A stretch of DNA of 64,000 nt, taken from assembly GCF_000633635.1 (NCBI RefSeq), contig NZ_AYPQ01000007.1, forward strand, positions 30,899-94,898, written 5' to 3'. Source of the stretch: Enterococcus crotali. GTDB taxonomy: Bacteria; Bacillota; Bacilli; Lactobacillales; Enterococcaceae. Below, piece by piece: positions 38,136-45,791 of this stretch; the stretch's first letter is position 1; each line of letters begins with the position of its first letter. Position numbers and translations under genes: made by a program. The notes under the pieces are model-generated. The model saw nothing but the letters and a program-made list of their open reading frames with translations, did no database searches and was not told the origin of the DNA.

Positions 38136-38156
38136 ATGCCAAAGGAGAACGTGTGA
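38136..38156 (+). other. Six-codon minicistron coupled to lanM
   Basis: GAGGAGG at 38121-38127 precedes an ATG that codes M-P-K-E-N-V and stops at TGA 38154-38156, overlapping the lanM start as TGATG. It may load ribosomes for lanM or be the remnant of an upstream gene such as a lost precursor. Confidence 0.35.
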
Positions 38157-41052
38157 TGATTGAAGAAGTGACATACAGTTATGCAGCAACACTGTCAGAA
38201 CGAATCGATTGTTGGAAAAATCAAACGATAGAAGTAGATAAAGAAAGTTATCTAGAGCAATGGCGAGCACGTAAAAGCTTGTTGAAAGCCCCTGATTATC
38301 AGAAAATGTTGCAGCATTACCATTGGGACGAATCGACTTTTAGTGTGGGACTGATGCCGTTTACTGAAGAACGAGCACAATTATTATTACCGATGATCGA
38401 AAAAAGTGACTGGTTTCAATTACATAGACGCTTATTTATAGCTGAGATTCCGATCAAAGACCTTAGCTTAAGCGCTGCATTACGTTTTCATCTAGATTAC
38501 TATGAGAAGCATATTCAGACGCTGATACAAAAATATCCATCCATCCAGATCTCAACAGAAGTAATGGAGGATCTGATCGCTCAGTTATCTGATGAGTTCT
38601 TTTTCATAGCCCAAAAGACACTGGTTTGGGATGTACATCAGATGATCGAAGAGTATCAATTACAAGCCGAATCAAAAGAAGAAGAATTTGCTAACTATAT
38701 CAAGGAATTTCTCGGTGATAAACAACGAACCTATCTTTTTTATGGCGAATACCCTACACTTGCTAGAATTCTTGCTGTCAGGTTGACATTTGCATGCGAA
38801 ATGATCGAAGCGTTTGTTTCTTCTTTGAATGACTCTACTGAACAATTGGCGGAGGTATTTGCTATCACTACTCCAATGCATCTCACTCAAATCAAGCTGG
38901 GACAAGGGGATAGTCATGAGCGTGGGAAAACGGTGATTCAGTTTCAAATACAAGACAAGGCATTGATTTTTAAATTTAAAAATCTTGAGATTGGTGAGCG
39001 GTTTAATGCGTTATTGACGTATATTGAAGAATTAAATCCAACTTCGTCTTTTTATAAAATCAAGCGGATTGTACAACCAACCTTTACGATCGAGGAAGAA
39101 GTTGCTTATCAAGAGTGTCTAGAAGAAAGTGACGTAACAGCTTTTTATCACAATTATGGTCAGTTGTTGGCAATCGTTTATTGGTTAGGATCAACGGATT
39201 TGCATATGGAAAATTTGATTGCTAGCGGCTCTTATCCTGTGTTGATCGATGTTGAGACGTTGATTCGCCCGGACATGTTTAAACTGTCCAAAAAATTAAC
39301 AAGACAAACTCGAATAGAAAAGCATTCGGTCATTGCTACAGGTTTGTTGCCTCAAAAAAAACAATGGAAACGTGATTTGGAAATGGATGCTTTATCTGGT
39401 ACTAAACAGAAATTGCCTAAAAAGGTCAGAAGACTGAGAAACGATCGTTCTAGTGATATTGCTTTTCAACTAGAAGAAGCCTATATGGATGGTGCAAAAA
39501 ATATTCCGCGCCTAGCAGGAAAAGAAGTGGATTATCAAGTCTACCGTCATGAAATCCAAGATGCCTTTAAAGAGATGAATCAGTTATTATTAAAAAATAA
39601 AGCTGGATTTATCCAGAAGGTTAAAGAGCTATTTACGGATACAACGATTCGGCTGATCTATAGAGATACACAAGATTATGGCAATTTATTGAACTTTACC
39701 TTACACACCGATAGCATGGCTAATTATATTGAGCGAGAAAAAATCATTGAAAATTTATGGGCCAGCCAAATCATTCCGGAAGCCTGATTCCCTTTGAAAT
39801 TCAAGCGATGTTAGATCATGATGTTCCATTGATTACGGCGAATACCTCTTTAACGAATATCTATACAAATGGTCATGAGCTGCATCAAGTTTTGGCAAAG
39901 TCGCCCTTACAGGATACGGTGGAGCATATGGAGCAAATAACAGAGAAAACGAGTCATTTTTCCTATCTTTTATTAAAAGAAAGTTTAGCTACTCTAAAAT
40001 ATAATACGCAAGAAATCACAATTCCAGCGAAAAACGAATCGATTGAAGAGCCACTTTTACAAAAGGCCGCTGATATTGGAGATAACATCCTTGATCAGCT
40101 TGTTTTGGAGCCTGAGCATGGTGAAGTAGATTGGCTCTCTGTTCTTCCAGAGTCTGATGGTGAAATCGGTATTGTTTATCCAGATACAGATCTTTACGGA
40201 GGCAGTGCAGGTGTGTATTTATTTTTCGTTTATCTAAATCATTTTGTCCCGAAAGAGAGCTATCAGGAAGTCATCGATTTATTGGAAAAAGAAATCTTTT
40301 TCGGTGAGCGGAAAAAACAAGTTTACGAGAGTGCTTTTTTTGATGAAGGGATGCGTTTGACCGTTGCCTTTTACGTCTCAAGACTGCTCAATGATACCAA
40401 GCATCGTTCTTATATGGAAACTAGTTTACAAGCCTTAAAAACACGTCAAATAGTATCAGAAAATCAGTCGAATGAATGGCTTTACGGCAAAGCTAGTTTA
40501 TTAGCTGTTTTAGCAGCTATCTATCAAACCTATGCTAGTGAAGAGGCCTATGAAGTACTTTTAGCTTGTGCAAAAGCAGTGACTTACCAAGAAATGACAG
40601 ACAATAGTTTTGCTCATGGCTACGCGGGTGTTTGCTACGGATTAAGCAAAGCTGATCAGGTTCTTAAAGAGACCACAATTAAAGAAAAACTAAAATGGTA
40701 TCAAAAAGCATTTGAAAAAAAACTTGAAAAAAACGACACACTTAATCACTCTTGGTGTAAAGGAATAATTGGACTCGAAACAGTCTGTCAATTGTTGGAT
40801 ATAAGATTCAATGAAAGAGACAGAAAAATAGAGGATAAGAATAGGGAAGATGATTGTCTTTGTCATGGAACCTATGGAAATAAAGACAACCATTTAAATG
40901 ATATTAATATATTAATTGACGATGTTATTCGGCTGAAAGCTGATACAGAAAGTATTCCAGTGGGACTTTTCTGCGGATTAACTGGAGTTGGTTATCAAGT
41001 CTTAAGAGCATACGATCCACTCAATGTCCACTCCTTGTTATTTATTAAGTAA
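38156..41052 (+). pseudogene. lanM: Type II lanthipeptide synthetase LanM, frame broken by one base
   Basis: LanM dehydrates Ser/Thr of a precursor peptide and then forms thioether rings with Cys. The first frame (38156-39787) is the dehydratase domain, with STDLHMENLI and VLIDVETLIRPD active-site motifs. The second (from about 39780) continues it with SLIPFEIQAMLDHDVPL and then a LanC-like cyclase with YGGSAGVYLF, SFAHGYAGVCYGL and zinc ligands in SWCKG and CLCHGTYG. It ends in a normal GLFCGLTGVGYQVLRAYDP tail. Adding one A in GGAAGCC near 39780 joins them into 965 residues, the usual length. All other motifs are intact, so either the base is missing from the sequence or the mutation is recent. 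A candidate precursor gene follows. Confidence 0.88.
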
Positions 41053-41071
41053 CACAATCTGAAAAAAGAAC

Positions 41072-41100
41072 TTTACTTATTTGAGAGAACGCTTTATAAT
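41072..41100 (+). promoter_or_regulatory. Promoter of the candidate lanthipeptide precursor gene
   Basis: TTTACT (41072-41077) and a perfect TATAAT (41095-41100) are spaced by 17 bases, 34 bases before the ATG. Confidence 0.7.
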
Positions 41101-41133
41101 TTAGGTATTAATGCAAGGGGGAGAAATAATATT

Positions 41134-41304
41134 ATGAGAAAATTATCGATTGAAAAAATGGAAGCAAGAACTGACACACAAAAAATGGATAAGTTTGTAG
41201 GTACTTCTTTCGAAAGAAATGAAGAGACTGATGAGATGTTTAATCGACTTGAGGAAGCTACACCAAATTCACTAGCAGGTTGGTCTCGTTTTATTTGTTG
41301 GTAG
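41134..41304 (+). CDS. Candidate lanthipeptide precursor peptide
   Basis: This 56-residue frame starts MRKLSIEKMEARTDTQKM behind AGGGGGAG and lies 81 bases after lanM, with its own promoter and a strong terminator. The charged N-terminal 40 residues look like a leader; FVGTSFERNEE recalls the LVGPSFEE stretch of cytolysin-type leaders. The tail ATPNSLAGWSRFICW is uncharged apart from one Arg, and its only Cys is four residues after a Ser, which would allow one small ring. No double-glycine cleavage site is visible. Identity as the LanM substrate is inferred from position and shape. No transporter-protease gene lies nearby. Confidence 0.7.
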   Translation: MRKLSIEKMEARTDTQKMDKFVGTSFERNEETDEMFNRLEEATPNSLAGWSRFICW

Positions 41305-41316
41305 ACTAAAATAAAT

Positions 41317-41364
41317 AAAGCTGAAGAGAAAACAATTTAATTGTTTTCTTTTCAGCTTTTTCTA
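41317..41364. terminator. Terminator after the precursor gene
   Basis: AAAGCTGAAgAGAAAACAATT pairs with its near-complement ending TTTTCAGCTTT, then TTCTATTTT. The A-rich opposite side lets it also serve the convergent minus-strand gene. Confidence 0.92.
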
Positions 41365-41366
41365 TT

Positions 41367-41699
41367 TTATTTTATTTTTCTTAAAATAAGTATGCCAACA
41401 GCTTGAGTTCCTGATATTAAAAATACTACTAAGTTTAATAGCCAAGAGTATGATGTTGCACTATAAGTAGCGATATCATAAAAAACATTATTTAACACTG
41501 CTAATAAAATAAATGTAACGATGAAAGTTACGAAACTAGCTTTGGACATTATTTTTTCTCCGCGTTCGTCTTTTCCCTCTTTGCTAAAGAAAAAGTAAAC
41601 AGAGTATCCAATAAATACAATAGAAAGTATAACTATCAGTAAACTGCTCCAGTGATTTACAGGCAAGTTATCAAAAAAAGATTTAAGTGATTCAGTCAT
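41367..41699 (-). CDS. Small four-helix membrane protein (DUF2178-like)
   Basis: This 110-residue protein has about four membrane helices (residues 18-38, 50-72, 82-105) and a short charged loop GKDERGEKIMSKAS, a layout typical of DUF2178-like proteins encoded beside small XRE regulators. It starts 20 bases after the regulator, so the two form an operon. Function is unknown; it could be the target or membrane partner of the regulator, or a self-protection factor for the neighbouring lanthipeptide locus. The last suggestion rests only on position. Confidence 0.75.
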   Translation of the reverse strand: MTESLKSFFDNLPVNHWSSLLIVILSIVFIGYSVYFFFSKEGKDERGEKIMSKASFVTFIVTFILLAVLNNVFYDIATYSATSYSWLLNLVVFLISGTQAVGILILRKIK

Positions 41700-41718
41700 A
41701 ATTTATCCTTTCCTTCCG

Positions 41719-41973
41719 TTAGTCGGTTTCGTCGTTTGCTTGCTCGTCTTCTGTTAATTTTTTGAAAGTGAAGATTTGTTCAATCGGCACTTCGAATACG
41801 TCCGCTATGTCATGAGCCAGTAAAAGGGAAGGATTATACCTATTTCTTTCTAACTGAATAATTGTTTGTCTAGATACTCCCACCTTGTCAGCAAGTTCCT
41901 GTTGGGTCATGCGTTTCATGGCTCTGTAGACGTGAATGGAACTCTCAAAAGATGAGTTCTTCTTTTTTGGCAA
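41719..41973 (-). CDS. XRE-family HTH regulator
   Basis: The core [39 protein letters not shown] is a classic Cro/CI helix-turn-helix of the short YgzD-like type. The C-terminal [10 protein letters not shown] is also typical. TTG 41973 is chosen because GGAGGG lies 7 bases upstream; a TTG at 41988 overlaps that site. An acidic tail ends the 84-residue protein. It is co-transcribed with the small membrane protein and probably represses or activates that pair. Confidence 0.87.
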   Translation of the reverse strand: MPKKKNSSFESSIHVYRAMKRMTQQELADKVGVSRQTIIQLERNRYNPSLLLAHDIADVFEVPIEQIFTFKKLTEDEQANDETD

Positions 41974-42087
41974 TGCAAATCCCTCCAATAGTCTAATTTA
42001 TGTATAAAATAAAAAGCGCATAGTCAATATACCATATCTTACTTTCACTTACAAATATCATGCAGATAAAATATAAAGAAAAAAGCC

Positions 42088-42120
42088 AAGCTTCTCGACT
42101 AGCTTGGCTTTTGTTACTGG
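42088..42120. terminator. Terminator hairpin without an obvious gene
   Basis: AAAAGCCAAGCT pairs with AGCTTGGCTTTT around CTCGA, with T-rich tails on both sides. No plus-strand gene lies upstream. On the minus strand it would end a transcript from about 42470, where a strong AAGGAGG is found. Confidence 0.8.
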
Positions 42121-42134
42121 AAGGAATCAGTGTA

Positions 42135-42455
42135 TTGAATGATGATTTTTTACTTTTCGTTATACATGTAAAGTAATTAGTTGAATTTCTTGTTCATAAA
42201 CCAAATCTTGTCTTCATTACATTTTCTACATTTCTTTTCTTAAAATTTTTTCAATCAAACTATCTTTATACGTGTTTTTTTGTTTTATTTGGATCGACTG
42301 TCCAACTTTTTACACATATTCACTATTTTTAAAGATGTTTTTATGATTATATACTTTACACATATATCTTGATGAAAGGTGAATCGTGTTCTGCTAACAA
42401 TTTTGTGTTTACTCTTGTCTACTTCGAGAAATTCTTCAATACAACTGACATTTCC
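42135..42455 (-). pseudogene. Possible remnant of a small decayed gene
   Basis: On the minus strand GAAGGAGG and ATG (near 42455) open a frame that soon meets TAG. Joined across frames, pieces such as KLLAEHDSPFIKIYV, NIFKNSEYV, YKDSLIEKILR and KCRKCNEDKIWFMNKKFN follow one another and end just before a terminator. The CxxC piece resembles a zinc-binding tail. At least two stops or shifts would be needed, and AT-rich DNA can give such peptides by chance, so confidence is low. Confidence 0.22.
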
Positions 42456-42485
42456 TCCTTCCTTCTATAAATATAGTAACATATA

Positions 42486-42501
42486 AGGTAAGCGTTTTCA
42501 A
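42486..42501. promoter_or_regulatory. cre-like site upstream of the P-type ATPase gene
   Basis: AGGTAAGCGTTTTCAA matches the CcpA site consensus WTGNAARCGNWWWCAW except at one core position. It lies about 100 bases upstream of the predicted ATPase promoter. Confidence 0.35.
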
Positions 42502-42598
42502 ATTAAAAGACTTCGCTTTTTACAATTTCTTTTTGATGAACGACAGCTTTTTTATTGAAAGAAATTGCCAGAAAAAAATGAAAATTTAGCCATATTTA

Positions 42599-42628
42599 TT
42601 GAAGTTTGAAAAAAAAACATGGTATAGT
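42599..42628 (+). promoter_or_regulatory. Predicted promoter of the P-type ATPase gene
   Basis: TTGAAG and TATAGT are spaced by 18 bases. The -10 is also the left arm of an inverted repeat (TATAGT at 42623 and ACTATA at 42639), a possible operator. Confidence 0.5.
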
Positions 42629-42679
42629 GAATATAGATACTATATTAATAGAAGGAAAAAATAAGAATGGGGGGATAGG

Positions 42680-45316
42680 ATGGAAGCATACAAACAACCT
42701 ATCGAGACAATTATCAAAGAAGTGAACACAAATAAAGAGCAAGGTTTAACCGGACAAGAGGTAAAGAAGCGACTAGCTGAACATGGTGCCAATAAATTCC
42801 ATGAAGCCAAGAAAGAATCGATAGTAAAGAAGTTTCTTCATAGCTTATCTGATTTTACAACAATCATTTTATTAGTTGCTGCAGCCATTTCTTTTTACAC
42901 AGCTATTGCTACAGATCATGGGGATTATTTTGAAGGGATTTTGATTATCGCCATCGTGGTCATCAATGCAGTCTTAGCAATCGTTCAAGAAGGAAATGCT
43001 GAGAAATCATTGGCAGCACTGCAGGATATGAACAAACAAAGTAGTTCGGTTTTACGTGATGGCAAAGTGGAGACCATCGATGCAGAAGATGTTGTTGTTG
43101 GGGATATACTTGTATTAGAATCAGGGTCGATGATCACAGCTGACGCCCGTTTGATCCAAGCATCACAACTTAGAGTAGAAGAATCAGCACTTACTGGAGA
43201 AAGTGAACCTATTGAAAAAGATTCGGAGTACATAGGGAAACAAGATGCACCGATCGGCGATCAAATCAATATGGTCTTTAAAGGCTGTACAGTGGCAAAT
43301 GGTCGTGGGCGAGCAATTGTTACTGCAACTGGGATGCAAACTGAAATGGGTAAAATCGCTGGCTTGTTAAATGACGATGTAACTCAGCAAACGCCTTTAC
43401 AAAAACGTTTGAACCAATTAGGAAAGCGAATCAGTTTTATTGCATTAGGCGCTGCGGCGTTAGTCTTTATCATTGGTGAACTACAAGGCGAGCCGATATT
43501 GGAAATGTTTATGACGGCGGTATCATTAGCTGTTGCAGCGGTACCTGAAACATTGATGGTGATCGTGACTTTGACATTGGCTTACGGGGTACAAAAAATG
43601 GCGAAAAAACATGCGATCATTCGCCGTTTACCAGCTGTTGAAACACTTGGAACTGCCAACGTGATCTGTTCTGATAAAACGGGAACCTTGACACAAAATA
43701 AAATGCGCGTTAGACGAGTTTGGTCTCGTGGCGATGAAGTAACAGATACAGAGGATGCGATGACCGATGAAGCAATGGAAGTCTTAAAAATGGCTTCGCT
43801 TTGTACAGATGTTATCGTAGATAAAGATGGAGACGATTTAGTCATCCAAGGAAATCCGACAGAAGCTGCGATTGTTCGTGCAGTGGAGGAAAATTATCAC
43901 ACGAAAGCTGAACTAGAAGAAAAATACCCAAGAATCGGAGAAATTCCTTTTGATTCTGAACGTAAAATGATGACGACTGTTCATAAAATGGGGAAAAAAT
44001 ATATTTCTGTAACCAAAGGTGCGTTTGATGTTTTATTGACTCGCTTCCGTTTTGGTGATGTTGAGCAAGCTGCAGTAGTAAACGACCGCTTTGGAAAACG
44101 TGCTTTAAGAGTGATTGCAGTGGGTTATGCCATCTATGATGAAGAACCCACAGATATCACCTCAGAGGCCTTAGAGAAGAACCTGCGCCTATTAGGATTG
44201 GTTGGTATGATCGATCCACCAAGACCAGAGAGTAAAGGCGCTATTGCGAGAGCGAAAAAAGCAGGCATCAAAACAGTCATGATTACAGGAGATCATGTCG
44301 TGACCGCTGGAGCGATTGCCAAAGAATTAGGGATTTTAACAGATAAAAGCGAAGCGTTGACAGGATCAGAATTGCAAAAAATGTCTGATGACGAGTTAGA
44401 TTCACGTGTGAAATCACTCTCTGTCTATGCTCGAGTAACACCAGAAGACAAAATTCGTATCGTTAAATCTTGGCAGCGGACAGGTGCTGTTGTTGCGATG
44501 ACAGGAGACGGTGTTAATGATGCACCTGCCCTAAAAGCAAGTGATGTTGGTTGTGCTATGGGGATTACTGGAACAGATGTTGCTCAAGGAGCAGCAGACA
44601 TGATTTTGACTGATGATAATTTTGCAACAATCGTTGATGCGGTTGCTCAGGGTCGAGCGGTTTACCGAAACATTCGTAAAGCGGTAAACTTTTTACTAAG
44701 CTGTAATATTTCGGAGATCTTTATTGTATTGATTGCTATGCTGCTTGGCTGGGGAGCACCGTTTACAGCAGTTCAATTATTGTTTGTAAACGTTGTTGCG
44801 GACGGACTGCCTGGTTTTGCTTTAGGGAAAGAACCTGCTGAAAATGGAATCATGGATGAAGCACCGATTCCAAGGAATGAAGGAATTTTTGCACGTGGTT
44901 TATGGCAAAAAATCGGAATCAATGCTTTTGTCTTTACAGTAATTACGTTGTTTGGATTCTATTTAGGCGCAAATGTTGATTCAGTTTCTTACTTTTTTGA
45001 AGCAAGTCATGAAATTGGTCAAACAGTCGCATTCTTGATTTTAGCTTATTCATCGATTTTGCATGTGTTCAATGTAAGAAGTACAGAATCCATTTTTAGA
45101 GTAAAATTATCGACAAATAAATCATTGTTTGAAATGGCTGTATTAGCTGTTATTATTACGACAGTGATTGCGTTGTTACCATTCACGCAAGAGCTATTTG
45201 GTTTAGTTCCGATTGGAATGAATCATTGGTTATTAGTAATGGGACTATCGATCATACCGATTTTTGTTAATGAAATGATCAAATTCCATTATTCAGTGGA
45301 AGAAGACACAGAATAA
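42680..45316 (+). CDS. Cation-transporting P-type ATPase (calcium/manganese type, P2)
   Basis: This 878-residue P2-type ATPase resembles SERCA/PMCA pumps and bacterial calcium or manganese exporters. The actuator motif is ALTGESEPIEK (about residue 175), the phosphorylation site Asp332 lies in DKTGTLTQNKM, with nucleotide-domain KGAFDVLL and hinge MTGDGVNDAPAL near 620. Ten membrane helices are predicted. The helix-4 motif reads VPETLMV instead of the calcium-pump IPEGL, a change at the ion site that leaves the substrate open. The ATG follows GGGGGAT. A strong terminator closes the gene before the kup leader. Confidence 0.88.
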   Translation: MEAYKQPIETIIKEVNTNKEQGLTGQEVKKRLAEHGANKFHEAKKESIVKKFLHSLSDFTTIILLVAAAISFYTAIATDHGDYFEGILIIAIVVINAVLAIVQEGNAEKSLAALQDMNKQSSSVLRDGKVETIDAEDVVVGDILVLESGSMITADARLIQASQLRVEESALTGESEPIEKDSEYIGKQDAPIGDQINMVFKGCTVANGRGRAIVTATGMQTEMGKIAGLLNDDVTQQTPLQKRLNQLGKRISFIALGAAALVFIIGELQGEPILEMFMTAVSLAVAAVPETLMVIVTLTLAYGVQKMAKKHAIIRRLPAVETLGTANVICSDKTGTLTQNKMRVRRVWSRGDEVTDTEDAMTDEAMEVLKMASLCTDVIVDKDGDDLVIQGNPTEAAIVRAVEENYHTKAELEEKYPRIGEIPFDSERKMMTTVHKMGKKYISVTKGAFDVLLTRFRFGDVEQAAVVNDRFGKRALRVIAVGYAIYDEEPTDITSEALEKNLRLLGLVGMIDPPRPESKGAIARAKKAGIKTVMITGDHVVTAGAIAKELGILTDKSEALTGSELQKMSDDELDSRVKSLSVYARVTPEDKIRIVKSWQRTGAVVAMTGDGVNDAPALKASDVGCAMGITGTDVAQGAADMILTDDNFATIVDAVAQGRAVYRNIRKAVNFLLSCNISEIFIVLIAMLLGWGAPFTAVQLLFVNVVADGLPGFALGKEPAENGIMDEAPIPRNEGIFARGLWQKIGINAFVFTVITLFGFYLGANVDSVSYFFEASHEIGQTVAFLILAYSSILHVFNVRSTESIFRVKLSTNKSLFEMAVLAVIITTVIALLPFTQELFGLVPIGMNHWLLVMGLSIIPIFVNEMIKFHYSVEEDTE

Positions 45317-45331
45317 AATCAGCTTAAAGGC

Positions 45332-45387
45332 AACGCTTGACGTGTTGATTTCTTAGTAGAAATCTATACGTCAAGCGTTCTTTTTCA
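45332..45387 (+). terminator. Strong terminator after the P-type ATPase gene
   Basis: AACGCTTGACGT (45332-45343) pairs with ACGTCAAGCGTT (45368-45379), with an inner GATTTCT/AGAAATC stem and CTTTTTC tail. Confidence 0.93.
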
Positions 45388-45450
45388 TCACTTTGGATAG
45401 ATTGAAAAACTATCTTGAAAATACTATTGAATTTATTTACATAAAAGACT

Positions 45451-45459
45451 TGCTAAAAT
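45451..45459 (+). promoter_or_regulatory. Extended -10 promoter of the riboswitch-kup transcript
   Basis: TGCTAAAAT combines a TGn extension with a TAAAAT hexamer. No good -35 lies upstream. It would give a leader of about 325 bases before kup. Confidence 0.4.
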
Positions 45460-45545
45460 GATGAAGGAGTATTATAGTTGTTATCAAAATCAGTTGTTTT
45501 ATTTTTTTAGCTGGTATTTTTTAAATTTAATTATAACTAACAACC

Positions 45546-45576
45546 GATATTTTTATTTGGATGCCCAAATAAAAAT
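45546..45576. repeat. Hairpin just upstream of the riboswitch
   Basis: ATTTTTATTTGG and CCAAATAAAAAT pair around a 4-base ATGC loop directly before the aptamer. It may insulate or fold with the leader. Confidence 0.5.
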
Positions 45577-45707
45577 CTTAGGGGAGTAGCAGCATAGTTC
45601 ATCTATGTTTTTAGATCAACAGCAAGTGTGTAAACACTGGTCTAAGAATGAAATTGCGAGACCTAAGTGTAAGGGCCGAGTGTCGTTTCACTTAGGTCTC
45701 TTGTTTT
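45577..45707 (+). promoter_or_regulatory. yybP-ykoY manganese riboswitch with terminator platform
   Basis: The conserved GGGGAGTAGCAG (45581-45592) and GCGAGACC (45656-45663) of the yybP-ykoY class are both present. The closing helix P1 is CTTAGG (45577) with CCTAAG (45662). Inside, CATAG/CTATG, TAGATCA/TGGTCTA and GTGT/ACAC form the expected arms. The 3' strand of P1 is reused in a perfect terminator: GAGACCTAAGTG (45658-45669) pairs with CACTTAGGTCTC (45689-45700), then TTGTTTT. Manganese binding would hold P1 together, block the terminator and switch the downstream gene on. That gene is kup, an unusual target for this class. Confidence 0.85.
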
Positions 45708-45791
45708 ACTTAAAAAGTGAGATCTGGGTTAGGTGGGTTTCCTGTCAAGGTTGACCGAGCCTGTTCAGCTTTTAAATTGGAGGAGAATTTT

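Noticed and set aside
39757..41052. Second half of lanM as a separate LanC-type gene
   Set aside because: The ATG at 39757 has no ribosome site and the first residues complete the LanM dehydratase domain in the other frame.
42372..42470. 32-codon plus-strand frame before the P-type ATPase gene, as a possible extra lanthipeptide precursor
   Set aside because: No ribosome binding site and no leader-like N terminus; it faces a better-supported minus-strand ribosome site.
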